Assembly: GCA_965246845.1 (NCBI GenBank)
Contig: CBDFFR010000008.1
Coordinates: 372,001-436,000 of the forward strand
Origin: JBBRMW01 sp965246845
GTDB lineage: Bacteria > Chloroflexota > Anaerolineae > Aggregatilineales > UBA2796
Direction of reading: 5' to 3'
DNA length: 64,000 bases
Position numbers and translations under genes: made by a program. Below, one piece after another: positions 27,619 to 36,711 of this stretch (position 1 is its first letter; the number at the start of each line of letters is the position of its first letter). The notes under the pieces are model-generated. The model worked only from the letters and a program-made list of their open reading frames with translations. It ran no database searches and was not told the origin of the DNA.

Positions 27619-29208
27619 ATGAGTATGGATATTCAGGAACAGGTCGCGGCAACCACCGCCCGCCTGCGCGAACTGGAGATACAGGAAAACCTGACCGCGT
27701 GGGATGCGGCGGTCAAAGGCACGCCGGAAAATCTCGGCAAGGCCGCCGATGCGCGCACCGCACGGATGAACTACCTCGCGGACCCGGCGCTCTATGCGCA
27801 ATTCCGCGATTGGGACCGCGCGCAGGCAGCGCAGGATGATGCGTTGCTGGCGCGGCAGCTTCGCATTTTGCATAATGGCTTCGCGCTCGGCCAGAACGAC
27901 CCGGAACTGATCGCGCAGATCAGCGGCATTATTCAGAAGGTCGAAGAAGTCTATTACGGCTTCCGCGCGGAAATCAGCGGCGGCAAGAAACTCTCCAACA
28001 ACGAGATCGACAAAATTCTCGAAGACTCGCGCGATTCGGAAGTCCGGCGCGAGGTCTGGGAAGCGCACAAGCAGTTGGGTCCGCTGGTCGCTACCTCGGT
28101 GCGCGAACTGGCACGGCTGCGCAACGTCGCCGCGCAGAAGATGGGCTACGCGAATTTTCACCAGATGAGTTTGATGCTCAATGAGATCGATCCGCAATGG
28201 CTGTACGCGATGCTGGATGACCTCGCCAGCGCGACCGATGCGCCGTTCCGCCGCGTGAAAGGCAATCTCGACGCGGAACTGAGCCGCCGCTTCAATGTCC
28301 CGGTTGCGGCACTGCGCCCCTGGCACTACAGCGATTTGTTCTTCCAGCGCGCGCCGAAGGTCGGGCAGACTGACTTCGACGAATTTTTCAAAGATCAGGA
28401 TGTGGTCGCGCTCGCGACGAAGACCTACGATAGCCTCGGTATGGAAGTGCGCGATGTCCTCGCCCGGTCAGACCTTTACGAACGCGAATTGAAGGACCAG
28501 CACGCTTTCGCAATGCACGTTGACCGCGAAGGCGACGTGCGGACGCTCAATAACATCGTGCCGTCGGAGCGCTGGCAGGATACGATCCTGCACGAACTCG
28601 GCCACTGCGTCTACGATAAATACATCCCAAAAAGTCTGCCCTGGCTGCTGCGTACCATCCCGCACATTCTCACCACAGAAGCAATGGCATTGCTGATGGG
28701 CGGCCAGACACTGGACCGCGAATGGCTTGTGCGTATTCGCGGCCTTGACCCCGCGACCGCTGACGCTGCCGCCGGAGCCGCGCGCGACCGGGAAATCCTG
28801 GGGCAATTGATCTTTGCGCGCTGGGTGATGGTCGTCGTCGGCTTCGAGCGCGCGATATACGAGGACCCGGAGCAAGACCTCGATAGCGTCTGGTGGAATT
28901 TGGTCGAACGCTATCAATTCCTGACGCGCCCCGAAGGTCGGCAGATGCCGGATTGGGCGACGAAGAACCATATCGCGCTTGTACCTGCGTACTATCAAAA
29001 CTACCTGATCGGCCACATGGTCGCGGCGCAGTGGCAGCATGTGCTGGATGCGCGCGGCGGCCTGATCGGGAATACGGGCGCGGGCGACTGGTTCCGCGAG
29101 AAAGTCTTCGCGACGGGCGCGACGCTGCCCTGGCCGGATGCGCTCGCCTATGCGACGGGCGAACCGCTCAATATGGAGTATTACGTCGCATCGTATGTGA
29201 CCGCCTGA
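27619..29208 (+). CDS. M3-family zinc metallopeptidase (oligopeptidase-like)
   Basis: 529 residues, no signal peptide, so a cytoplasmic peptidase for short peptides. The start at 27619 has AAGGAG 9 bases upstream; the frame opens earlier inside the previous gene. The zinc site HELGH is at residues 325-329 (DTILHELGHCVYDKY). The third ligand probably lies in the helix around ILTTEAMALLMGG. Long N-terminal helices (RLRELEIQENLTAWDAAVKG) match the M3 fold that encloses the active site in a channel. It is shorter than PepF or thimet oligopeptidase (about 600-680) and could also be described as M2/M3-like. The next gene begins 3 bases after its stop. Confidence 0.85.
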   Translation: MSMDIQEQVAATTARLRELEIQENLTAWDAAVKGTPENLGKAADARTARMNYLADPALYAQFRDWDRAQAAQDDALLARQLRILHNGFALGQNDPELIAQISGIIQKVEEVYYGFRAEISGGKKLSNNEIDKILEDSRDSEVRREVWEAHKQLGPLVATSVRELARLRNVAAQKMGYANFHQMSLMLNEIDPQWLYAMLDDLASATDAPFRRVKGNLDAELSRRFNVPVAALRPWHYSDLFFQRAPKVGQTDFDEFFKDQDVVALATKTYDSLGMEVRDVLARSDLYERELKDQHAFAMHVDREGDVRTLNNIVPSERWQDTILHELGHCVYDKYIPKSLPWLLRTIPHILTTEAMALLMGGQTLDREWLVRIRGLDPATADAAAGAARDREILGQLIFARWVMVVVGFERAIYEDPEQDLDSVWWNLVERYQFLTRPEGRQMPDWATKNHIALVPAYYQNYLIGHMVAAQWQHVLDARGGLIGNTGAGDWFREKVFATGATLPWPDALAYATGEPLNMEYYVASYVTA

Positions 29209-29211
29209 GCC

Positions 29212-30597
29212 GTGCGGCGCGGGTTCCTCGTACATGCGGTGCTGTCGGCGCTCGTCGCGTGTGGTATCTCGGTGGGCGTGCGGATGCTGATCACGCCCAC
29301 CGTGCAGGCGCTATACGCGAACAAGCCAGATGTTACGTATGCTCCTGCGCATTTTCAGGACGCGCGGCAGTACGTCCTGATTTGCATTCAGGGCTACAAC
29401 GTGCCGGATACGCTGCTCGATGTCGGCACATCCGCCAACGGGGAATACAGATTCGCCGCGCTGCCGACGCTCGCACCCAGCCGGATAAGCTGGATGCCGT
29501 TCTACCCGTTCCTGCATTGCGCGCTCAACCGACTCGCCGGGCTGTCGCTGGTCTACACCGGGATATTCGTCACGACGCTCGCGGCAGGCGTGGCTGTGTT
29601 TTTCGCGGCGCTGACGCTCCGCGCACTCGGAGTAGCGCGCCCGGCGCTGGTCTCGCTGACCGTGATCGCGCCGCTATTCGGGGCGACGTGGCTGTTCCTG
29701 CCGGGCGCGGATGCACTCTTCCTCGCGATGTCCATGCTAGGGTTGTGGCTGGTCCTGAGGCCGCCCGCTGCCGGATCGCGTATCACGCGCGGCGAAGCGC
29801 TACGGACACTGACAGCACTCCCGCTCGGCGGGTTGATCCTGCTCACCAAGCCAAATGCGCTCCCGCTCGTCCCGGCGCTTGCATTCGCGTTCCTGTACCA
29901 GAGTTGGCGGCGCTCTGCGCTGGCTGGATATACAGCGCCGTTCAACGCCTTCATTGCGGATGTCGTGATCGACCAGACGCGCCCACTGCTACGACTGCTT
30001 CGCGTCACGGATGAGCGCCGCCCGTTGCGTTACGATTGGCCGCCGCTGTTGCTTGCCGCCGGGATCGGCTTCGGCATGGCATTCTGGCTGGCGTACACCA
30101 GCACATTCAGCGGCGTTCCGTTCTACTTCCTCGACCAGCAGTTGAACTACTGGGGGCGTGCGTGGGCGGCGGGCAACCTCTCCGAAATGCTGCGCTACTA
30201 CGCGCAGATGTTCGATTTCGCGAATGTCGGGCAGCCCTGGCAGTGGCAGCCCGCGTGGAATCTCGCGGCGTCGGTCTCCGCGCTGGTCCCGGCGGCGTCG
30301 CGGCGCGTGCCGCTGGTCCTGCGCGGGATGTTGCTGTGCCTCGTTGTCTTCATCCAGTTCGCGGGGCTGGCACACAACGCGAACGAGCGCTATCTCGGTT
30401 CTACAGCGCTGGTCGGCCTTGCATGGGCGGCGTGGATCGCGCCCGTAGCAGGTTGTCCGCGCCCCTATGTGCTTCGTTACGCGGTGGTAGTCGGCTTTGC
30501 AGCGTGCATGGTCGCGCTCGTCGTCGGCTATATGTTCCCGAATGGCCTTCCCAAATTTATCGGGATCGTGGATGGAGCGGGCGTTTCGCCCTGGTGA
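29212..30597 (+). CDS. polytopic membrane protein, GT-C/PIG-V-like glycosyltransferase
   Basis: 461 residues, GTG start 3 bases after the peptidase stop. About nine to ten hydrophobic helices are visible. The N-terminal periplasmic loop after the first helix contains acidic residues (FQDARQYVLICIQGYN) and WMPFYPFLHCALNRL. The order 'first helix, charged loop, PFYPxL, long chain of helices' is that of GT-C mannosyltransferases using polyprenyl-phosphate sugars (PIG-V/GT39/GT87-like). Family assignment is by layout, so it is tentative. It is followed after 6 bases by a single-pass protein, which suggests a two-gene unit. Confidence 0.6.
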   Translation: MRRGFLVHAVLSALVACGISVGVRMLITPTVQALYANKPDVTYAPAHFQDARQYVLICIQGYNVPDTLLDVGTSANGEYRFAALPTLAPSRISWMPFYPFLHCALNRLAGLSLVYTGIFVTTLAAGVAVFFAALTLRALGVARPALVSLTVIAPLFGATWLFLPGADALFLAMSMLGLWLVLRPPAAGSRITRGEALRTLTALPLGGLILLTKPNALPLVPALAFAFLYQSWRRSALAGYTAPFNAFIADVVIDQTRPLLRLLRVTDERRPLRYDWPPLLLAAGIGFGMAFWLAYTSTFSGVPFYFLDQQLNYWGRAWAAGNLSEMLRYYAQMFDFANVGQPWQWQPAWNLAASVSALVPAASRRVPLVLRGMLLCLVVFIQFAGLAHNANERYLGSTALVGLAWAAWIAPVAGCPRPYVLRYAVVVGFAACMVALVVGYMFPNGLPKFIGIVDGAGVSPW

Positions 30598-30603
30598 TAC
30601 ACG

Positions 30604-31335
30604 ATGCCCTATGAACAGTTCAACCGCCTCGTGCAATTGCTGCTCTACGCCGCCGCGCTACTCACAATCGCGCTACTGATTATCGCGGCCAGACCCGTGC
30701 ATCGCTATCGCGGCTCGTTCCCGCTAAACCCCGGCGAACGCACCCCGATTCTGGATGATTGGGAAAACCCGGCGGCGTTTGTGCGCGTGACACATCTGGC
30801 CGCAATTGAATTCCCGGCAGAGTGGAACGCGCCGGAATATGTCTGTATGACAGTGCGCTACGAACGGGGGACCGCGCCGACCGCGTTGCGTTTCGATGAT
30901 CAGCTTCCGCAGGCGTTGTGGGACCAGCGCGGAACCGATGATCTGATCGTGCTGCCGCGCGACGTCGCCGCGTTCATCTTCAACGGTTCACAAATGACCT
31001 TCATCCAAGACACGCTGATCGCGCGCATCGAAGCGGAGTATAAAATTCAGGCGCGGTGGTTCGGGACGGCTTCGCTTATTCTCGGAAAGGATCAGGCCGC
31101 GGAAACGCTGCTCTGTTACACGTTTATCGGCAGTGGCACGCCCGCCATTCCGCGCGTCCACCTGCTGCGCTTTGCGGTGGAGAATGTCGCTGTCGCGCGT
31201 GCGCCCGCGTTCTACGTAAGTTACGACAGCACTGATCCGCAAGCAGAAAATTCTGTTTTGAAGAAGGTCGGGATCGCAGATTATCTCGCAAGTCTGCTCG
31301 CGGATAGTTCGGCGGCGGTGCAGCACGCGCCTTGA
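30604..31335 (+). CDS. single-pass membrane protein of unknown function
   Basis: 243 residues. One N-terminal transmembrane helix (about residues 10-30, VQLLLYAAALLTIALLIIAA) is followed by an extracytoplasmic domain of mixed alpha/beta character (FPAEWNAPEYVCMTVRY, LIVLPRDVAAFIFNGSQM, YVSYDSTDPQAENSVLKKVG). Two Cys are present but far apart. I recognise no family. Its position 6 bases after the polytopic glycosyltransferase-like gene suggests a partner or an accessory of that enzyme. Confidence 0.6.
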   Translation: MPYEQFNRLVQLLLYAAALLTIALLIIAARPVHRYRGSFPLNPGERTPILDDWENPAAFVRVTHLAAIEFPAEWNAPEYVCMTVRYERGTAPTALRFDDQLPQALWDQRGTDDLIVLPRDVAAFIFNGSQMTFIQDTLIARIEAEYKIQARWFGTASLILGKDQAAETLLCYTFIGSGTPAIPRVHLLRFAVENVAVARAPAFYVSYDSTDPQAENSVLKKVGIADYLASLLADSSAAVQHAP

Positions 31336-31402
31336 AACGTAGAGATTCGCGCACTGACGCGCTATGATAGTCGGCTTCTTGTGAAATGGTGGAGACGTAT
31401 TT

Positions 31403-31969
31403 ATGGATCGCGCGACGGCGTGGGATATTGTTTGCGAGTTTGTGCAATCGGACGGCCTGCGGAAGCACATGCTGGCCGTCGGATACGCGATGCGGGCGTA
31501 TGCCACGCACTTCAACGAGGACCCCGAAGGCTGGGGATTGGTCGGGCTGCTGCACGATTTTGATTGGGAAATTCACCCGACCATCGAACAACACCCGATG
31601 GACGGCGCGCCGATCCTGCGCGAACGCGGCCTGAGCGAAGAAGATATTCGCACGATCCTCAGTCACGGACCGTATGGTGCGGCAGACCGGACCACAATGC
31701 GCAACAAGGCGCTCTTCGCCGTTGATGAACTTACCGGGCTGATCACCGCCGCCGCGCTGGTTCGGCCTTCGCGCAACGTGCGTGATGTGGAAGTGCAGAG
31801 CATCCGCAAGAAGTGGAAGGACAAAGCCTTCGCGCGCGGCGTCAACCGCGAGGACGTGGAACAGGGCGCTGCGCTGTTGCAGGTCGATTTGTGGGAAGTG
31901 CATGTGCCAATTGTGTTGAAGGCGTTGCAGGAACACGCGAAGGAATTGGGGTTGGAAGGGGTCGCGTAG
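31403..31969 (+). CDS. HD-domain phosphohydrolase-like protein
   Basis: 188 residues, cytoplasmic. GGTGGAG precedes the ATG. The HD metal site is recognisable: His22 (LRKHMLAVGYAMRAYA), His51-Asp52 (GLLHDFDWE), His64 in IEQHPMDGAPIL and Asp108 in ALFAVDELTGLI. This is the compact type found in many bacteria as an uncharacterised 'HDIG-like' hydrolase acting on phosphate esters or nucleotides. No fused domain. The tRNA-Lys gene is convergent to it. Confidence 0.82.
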   Translation: MDRATAWDIVCEFVQSDGLRKHMLAVGYAMRAYATHFNEDPEGWGLVGLLHDFDWEIHPTIEQHPMDGAPILRERGLSEEDIRTILSHGPYGAADRTTMRNKALFAVDELTGLITAAALVRPSRNVRDVEVQSIRKKWKDKAFARGVNREDVEQGAALLQVDLWEVHVPIVLKALQEHAKELGLEGVA

Positions 31970-31977
31970 ATTCGATG

Positions 31978-32052
31978 GGTGGGCGGACACACCGGTCCGC
32001 CCCTACACAGAGACGCGCTTCTATATAGGGGTCGCGGCTTGCCCGACCCGTA
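31978..32052. repeat. dispersed hairpin repeat, copy 6 (two units)
   Basis: GTGGGCGGACACACCGGTCC.. followed after about 20 bases by TAGGGGTCGCGGCTTGCCCG... Sits between the convergent HD gene and tRNA-Lys. Confidence 0.85.
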
Positions 32053-32079
32053 GATGTAGCTAACAAAATCGCGGAATTT

Positions 32080-32152
32080 TGGGCCAGGAGAGGCTCGAAC
32101 TCTCAACCTTGCACTTAAAAGGCGCCTGCTCTGCCAGTTGAGCTACTAGCCC
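32080..32152 (-). tRNA. tRNA-Lys (anticodon TTT)
   Basis: Cloverleaf on the minus strand: acceptor GGGCTAG/CTGGCCC (one G-T pair), D-arm GCTC..GAGC, anticodon loop CTTTTAA (TTT), T-arm GAGAG-TTCGAGC-CTCTC, discriminator A. CCA is not encoded. The first anticodon-stem pair is a G-A mismatch and the stem also has one G-T pair; otherwise standard. Confidence 0.95.
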
Positions 32153-32216
32153 GGACGCGAACGAGTATATCATAGCCAAAAGCGCGTGCCAAGACTCGTC
32201 CTCTGCTTGCCAAACC

Positions 32217-32235
32217 TTGTACAACGCTTGTACAA
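32217..32235 (+). promoter_or_regulatory. two TTGTACAA palindromes 11 bp apart, candidate operator
   Basis: Perfect 8-base palindromes TTGTACAA at 32217-32224 and 32228-32235, start to start 11 bases (one helical turn). They sit 43 bases before the ATG of the NDUFA9-like gene. A dimeric regulator binding two adjacent sites is a plausible reading. The second copy also supplies TACAAT, a possible -10. Confidence 0.4.
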
Positions 32236-32277
32236 TAGAGTTAAATTCATCATGCAAGCGCGCTCAAGAGGTTCGTA

Positions 32278-33258
32278 ATGATACTCGTCACAGGTGCATC
32301 AGGCTACGTAGGGAACAACATGGTACGGCGGCTGGTGCAGCTTGGCAAGCCCGTCCGCGCGATGGTCGGCAACCCGGATAAGGCGCTCAAGCGGCTCGGC
32401 GACATCGAGAGCAAAATCGAAATCGTGAAGGGTGATGTCACACGCCCGGAAACGATGGTCGAATGGATGAAAGATGTCGATTGCGTGATCCACCTCGTCG
32501 CGATTGCGATTGAAAAGGGTGGGCGCACCTATGAAAAGCTGAACACCGAAGGTACGAAGAATGTGGTCGATGTGGCGAAGGAAGCGGGCGTCAAGCGCTT
32601 CCTGAATATGTGCCAGAATGGAGCCACACCCGATCACTTCTCGCGCTTCCTGCGCAGCAAGGGACTCGCGCAGCAATACGTCGCGGCGTCCGGGCTGGAT
32701 TGGACGGCGTTCCGGCCTTCCGTAATCTGGGGACCGCAGGATGAATTCGCCAATGTACAGGCACGGCTGGTCCGGCTTTCGCCCGTCATCTTCCCGGTTG
32801 TCGGGGATGGCAAGGCGCAGTTCCAGCCCGTGTGGGTCGGCGACGTGGTGGAAGCCTTTGTCCGCTCCATCGATGACCCGACGACGATTGGACAGGAATA
32901 TGAACTCGGCGGTCCCGAAGTGCTGACCTATCGCGAGATCGTGGTGCGCGTGCTGGCCGCCCTCAAGACGCGCCGCACGCTGGTCAAAATTCCCGTGCCG
33001 CTGCTGCGTCCCGTAGTGTGGGGAATGCAGACCTTTTTGCCCGCGCCTCCTGTGAGTAGCACGCTCCTTGAACTGCTGGCTGTCCCGAACGTGGTCAGCG
33101 ATAATGGGCTGGTCAGCAAATTCGGAATCACGCCGCGCGCCTTCTCCCCGGAAAATCTGGCGTATATGCGCGATTTCACCGTCGGCACGACGATTGGCAA
33201 GTTCTTCGGACGCGCGACGGAAGAGAAGAAGGTCGTTGAGACGGTGTATGCGGAATAG
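32278..33258 (+). CDS. NAD(P)-binding SDR-a protein, complex I NDUFA9/NmrA-like
   Basis: 326 residues. AGAGG precedes the ATG. The N-terminal Rossmann motif is VTGASGYVGNNMVRRL, then RAMVGNP, VKGDVTRPETM, DVDCVIHLVAIAIEKG and FRPSVIWGPQDEFAN. There is no YxxxK catalytic pair of true short-chain dehydrogenases (QNGATPDHFSRFLRSKGLAQQ occupies that place). This matches the atypical NDUFA9-like group, which is structural or a sugar-nucleotide epimerase relative. No complex I genes are near. It seems to be the first gene of a unit with the next methyltransferase (93 bases apart). Confidence 0.8.
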   Translation: MILVTGASGYVGNNMVRRLVQLGKPVRAMVGNPDKALKRLGDIESKIEIVKGDVTRPETMVEWMKDVDCVIHLVAIAIEKGGRTYEKLNTEGTKNVVDVAKEAGVKRFLNMCQNGATPDHFSRFLRSKGLAQQYVAASGLDWTAFRPSVIWGPQDEFANVQARLVRLSPVIFPVVGDGKAQFQPVWVGDVVEAFVRSIDDPTTIGQEYELGGPEVLTYREIVVRVLAALKTRRTLVKIPVPLLRPVVWGMQTFLPAPPVSSTLLELLAVPNVVSDNGLVSKFGITPRAFSPENLAYMRDFTVGTTIGKFFGRATEEKKVVETVYAE

Positions 33259-33351
33259 TTTTCAGCCACCCGCCACCCGCCGCCAGCCACCAGCGAAATA
33301 CGAGCGTGTAAAGCGCGCGCCGATTGATTTTTTCCGGGGGGTAATCCGCTG

Positions 33352-34698
33352 ATGCGGCCCGTCAGCGCTGACCCGGCGACGCAGATCGCGCTCGAACAAA
33401 TTACGCCGCAACCCGGCGAGCGCGTGCTGGTCCTGCACTGCCCGGACCCGGCGCTTGCGCTTGCGCTCGGCAAGAATGCGGCGGCAGTCGCGGTCTATGA
33501 CAACAGCCTGACGGCGCTGGCGCGGGTCCGCTCACAAGCCACCGCGCGCAAGGTCGATACTGTGGTCGCTTACGAAGACGTCTTCCCCGAAGGCGAAGCG
33601 CGCTACGATCTCGCGGTGCTGACCGTGCCGAAAGGTCGCGGCCTCGCGCAGGGCTGGATTTACGCGGCGCGCAAGGCGCTCAAACCGGGCGGCAAACTCT
33701 ACATTGCGGGTCCGACCGAAGGCGGCGCGAAGACGCTGATCGCGGATGCCGCGCTCGTCTTCGGGAACGGCGCGACCCTCGCCTTTCGCAAACGCAACCG
33801 TGTTGGCGTCTCGACCAACCCGGAGACCGCGCCGGAGTTCCCGCCAGATTGGGGACCCGACCCGACGCAGGTACAGCGGCGCGATTTTGGCGGGCTGGCA
33901 CTGTGGACCATGCCGGGCGTATTCAGTTGGGATCATCTGGATGATGGGACTGCGATGCTGCTGAATGCGCTTGAGGTCGAAGGCGGCGAGAGCGTCCTCG
34001 ATGTCGGCTGCGGCAACGGCGTGATCGGGCTGACGCTCAAGGCGCGAGGAGCGGGCGCGGTCACGCTCACCGATGAAAACCTGCTCGCGGTACGCTGCGC
34101 ACGGAAAAACGCGGAAGGGCTGCCGGAGGTAGAGGTCCTCGCGGGTGATGTGTACGGCTCGGTGGCGGGACGCACGTTCAACCTGATGGTATCGAACCCG
34201 CCCTTTCACCAGAAATTCGATGTGGATACGAATGTCGCGCATCGCATCATGCGCGAGGCGCTGGACATGCTCACGCCGGGTGGTCGACTGGTCATCGTCG
34301 CGAATGCTTTCCTGAAATATGGCGACGTCATGGAAGAACACCTCGCGCGGGTGCGCGAACTCGCGAATAACGGGCGCTATGTCGTCCTTGAGGGTCGCAA
34401 GCCGGAACGCGGCACGCCCAAACCCGCAGGCAAACGCGGTAGCAAACGCGCCGATGAACAGGACGAGGCACAGCGCTTCCGTGCGCAGGGCATCATCCCA
34501 ACCGTGTCGGAAGAGGAACTTGCCGATGAAGCGACCGACGACGATCTGGACATCCTCTTCGCGCAGCTCTCGGATGCCGAATCCGAACGCGCTGCCGGGA
34601 CTGCGGATGACGAATTCGACGACGAAGATGAATTCGATGAGGATGACGACGATTTTGATGAGGATGACGAGGACGATTTCGACGACGAGGAACAATAG
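33352..34698 (+). CDS. RsmC/RlmG-like rRNA methyltransferase with acidic tail
   Basis: 448 residues. A GGGGGG-rich ribosome binding site precedes the ATG. It has the duplicated layout of RsmC: a degenerate N-terminal Rossmann domain without SAM motif (1-170), and an active C-terminal one. In the latter, motif I is VLDVGCGNGVIGLTL and the target motif NPPFH is at residues 282-286, typical of exocyclic amino-group (guanine N2) methyltransferases. The last 120 residues begin with a basic stretch (KPAGKRGSKRADEQDE) and end in a run of Asp and Glu (DDEFDDEDEFDEDDDDFDE). RsmC normally ends after the methyltransferase domain (about 340), so this tail is an addition. Likely substrate: 16S or 23S rRNA. 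Confidence 0.8.
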   Translation: MRPVSADPATQIALEQITPQPGERVLVLHCPDPALALALGKNAAAVAVYDNSLTALARVRSQATARKVDTVVAYEDVFPEGEARYDLAVLTVPKGRGLAQGWIYAARKALKPGGKLYIAGPTEGGAKTLIADAALVFGNGATLAFRKRNRVGVSTNPETAPEFPPDWGPDPTQVQRRDFGGLALWTMPGVFSWDHLDDGTAMLLNALEVEGGESVLDVGCGNGVIGLTLKARGAGAVTLTDENLLAVRCARKNAEGLPEVEVLAGDVYGSVAGRTFNLMVSNPPFHQKFDVDTNVAHRIMREALDMLTPGGRLVIVANAFLKYGDVMEEHLARVRELANNGRYVVLEGRKPERGTPKPAGKRGSKRADEQDEAQRFRAQGIIPTVSEEELADEATDDDLDILFAQLSDAESERAAGTADDEFDDEDEFDEDDDDFDEDDEDDFDDEEQ

Positions 34699-34805
34699 CG
34701 CATAACATGCATGTGGGCAGGGGCGCTGCATAAATCACGTTTTGCAATCGGTAAGGAACTCGCCTGCACATGCGGTCAAGGTTCCTAGCTGAACAGGAAT
34801 TCCTC

Positions 34806-36140
34806 ATGTCTGTAGTTGCCGATACCTTCCGCACCCTGCGCGCCAGTTTTGAACCGCTCAAGCACCCGAACTTCCGGCTCTACCTCGGTGGGCAGGGCGT
34901 CTCGCTGATCGGGACCTTTTTGCAATCGACCGCGCAGGCGTGGGTAGTCTGGCAGTTAACCAATTCGGAGTCGGCGCTCGGCGTCGTGAATATCCTGACC
35001 TCGCTCCCGGTGCTGTTTCTGAGCATGTATGCGGGCGTATGGGCAGATCGGCTCGACCGCCGCAAGCTGCTGATCGGCACACAATTCGCAGCAATGATGC
35101 TTGCCTTCATTCTCGCTTTCCTGACGCAAACGCACCTCGTGCAGCTCTGGCACGTCTATGTCCTTGCCTTCATCCTCGGCATCGTGACCGCGCTCGATAT
35201 GCCCACGCAGACGGCGTTTCTGGGCGACCTGAGCGGCGCGGGCGAGATGCGCAAGGCGATCAACATGAACATTATGATTTTGCAGATCAGCCGCGTCCTC
35301 GGTCCATCACTGGCCGGGATTATCGTCGCGCGGCTCGGCGTGGGACCTGCATTCTGGTTGAACGGGTTCAGCTTCCTTGCGGTGATCGGCAGCCTCGTCC
35401 TCGTGCGCGCGGCGCAGGCACAGCCGAAAATCAGCGAGAAGGTCAGCCCCGCCCGTCAAATTCGCGATGGATTGGCCTATGTCCGAAGCAATCCCCGGAT
35501 GCAGGACCTGTTTCTCTTCGGGATCATCCTGACCTTCTTCGTGTTCTCGATCATCATGAACCTGCTGCCTTCGGTCGCGGACAAGCTGCTGCGCGGTGAT
35601 GCGGAAACCTATGGAACGCTGCTCGCCTCATCCGGGGCGGGTGCGCTGATTGCGGTATTGTTCGTCGTGCCGCTGACGCAGGCCTTGAAGCGCAGCGGGC
35701 GCGTGATGCTGCTCGCGTGTTTCTGGCTGGCCTTCTGGCTGACGGTGTTCGCACACTCGCGCGTGCTGCCGCTCTCGATGCTCGCGCTGTTCTTCGGGAG
35801 CATGGGCGCGCCGACCGCGATGACGATGGCAATGGGTCTCATTCAGACGCTTTCGCCGCAAGAGATGCGCGGGCGGCTGGCGAGCCTCTTCACGACGATC
35901 AGCTTCGGGATGCAACCGCTCGCCGCGCTGTGGGTCGGCGTTATCGCGGAGCGCTTCGGTGTGGATACCGCGATTCAGATCAACGCCGGGCTGCTGGCGG
36001 CGTCGGCGGCTGGTTTGTATTTCTTTCGGCACGAGATCATGGTATGGGTTTACGCCGTGCCTGCGGAACTGCCTATCGCGCAAGCTGAATTCGCGAGCGC
36101 GACCGACCTCACACTGGGGGCTACGCCTGTCGGAGACTAA
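34806..36140 (+). CDS. MFS transporter (MFS_3/enterobactin-exporter-like)
   Basis: 444 residues, inner membrane, twelve predicted transmembrane helices. The start at 34806 (MSVVADTFRTLRAS) has AGGA nearby and gives the usual short cytosolic N-terminus; the frame opens 12 codons earlier. The N-terminal half has LYLGGQGVSLIGTFLQSTAQAW and the loop-2/3 motif GVWADRLDRRKLL, a conserved MFS signature. MFS_3 members export siderophores or drugs. No siderophore genes are near, so the substrate is unknown. Confidence 0.82.
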   Translation: MSVVADTFRTLRASFEPLKHPNFRLYLGGQGVSLIGTFLQSTAQAWVVWQLTNSESALGVVNILTSLPVLFLSMYAGVWADRLDRRKLLIGTQFAAMMLAFILAFLTQTHLVQLWHVYVLAFILGIVTALDMPTQTAFLGDLSGAGEMRKAINMNIMILQISRVLGPSLAGIIVARLGVGPAFWLNGFSFLAVIGSLVLVRAAQAQPKISEKVSPARQIRDGLAYVRSNPRMQDLFLFGIILTFFVFSIIMNLLPSVADKLLRGDAETYGTLLASSGAGALIAVLFVVPLTQALKRSGRVMLLACFWLAFWLTVFAHSRVLPLSMLALFFGSMGAPTAMTMAMGLIQTLSPQEMRGRLASLFTTISFGMQPLAALWVGVIAERFGVDTAIQINAGLLAASAAGLYFFRHEIMVWVYAVPAELPIAQAEFASATDLTLGATPVGD

Positions 36141-36154
36141 ATGATACCGAACAT

Positions 36155-36176
36155 GGTCCGCGCGCAGTCGCGGACC
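36155..36176. terminator. hairpin between convergent genes
   Basis: Perfect 8-bp stem GGTCCGCG/CGCGGACC with loop CGCAGT, between the MFS gene and the minus-strand HEAT gene. There is no T-run on either side, so it could be a bidirectional, factor-assisted terminator. Confidence 0.4.
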
Positions 36177-36180
36177 AACT

Positions 36181-36711
36181 TCACTGATATAGCGCTTTCA
36201 TCAACTTGCTGGCCTTCGCCGCGACAGACTTGCGCGGGTCTCCCGTTAGCCGCGTCAAATGCGACTTGAGCCAGCTTTTGAGTTCATCGTTATCTTTTGC
36301 CCACTCTGCCAAAGTCTCAATTGAATTGATGAGTACAATCCAGTCATCTGACTCGAGCAAATTTTTCTGGAGAATAAGCGTTGCTTTCTGCTGTTGATCA
36401 GGCGTGAGGTGATCTTCGAGTTCAAGGAAGAGCTGTGCCAGCGTCCAGCGTGTAGAGGCCTGATCAATTTGCGATATTTCGGATGTAAACCGATCAATGT
36501 AAGGAACAATCCATTCAGGCTTCTCACGCCAGATGCGCTTCATGGCGCTGGAAGTACGGAGCCGCACCACTTCATCCGTATCGAAGTAACATTGATACAG
36601 GTTTTCAAGTTGTAACGGATCAGCGAAAATCAATTCAACGACCTCAACTGTCCTGCCCAATGAGTTCGGATGACCACCGGAAAGCATGGATGGGAAGTGA
36701 TTATTGCTCAT
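36181..36711 (-). CDS. HEAT-repeat-like helical protein
   Basis: 176 residues, cytoplasmic, all-helical. The start at 36711 is fixed by an ATGA overlap with the stop of the upstream gene (36708-36710). Repeated helical pairs are visible: LENLYQCYFDTDEVVRLRTS, WIVPYIDRFTSEISQIDQA and WIVLINSIETLAEWAKDNDE. The opening MLSGGHPNSLGRTVEVVELI is typical of a conserved uncharacterised bacterial family. It could also be grouped with DNA-binding HEAT proteins (AlkD-type), but no catalytic residue supports this. Translationally coupled to the ClbS-like gene. Confidence 0.7.
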   Translation of the reverse strand: MSNNHFPSMLSGGHPNSLGRTVEVVELIFADPLQLENLYQCYFDTDEVVRLRTSSAMKRIWREKPEWIVPYIDRFTSEISQIDQASTRWTLAQLFLELEDHLTPDQQQKATLILQKNLLESDDWIVLINSIETLAEWAKDNDELKSWLKSHLTRLTGDPRKSVAAKASKLMKALYQ

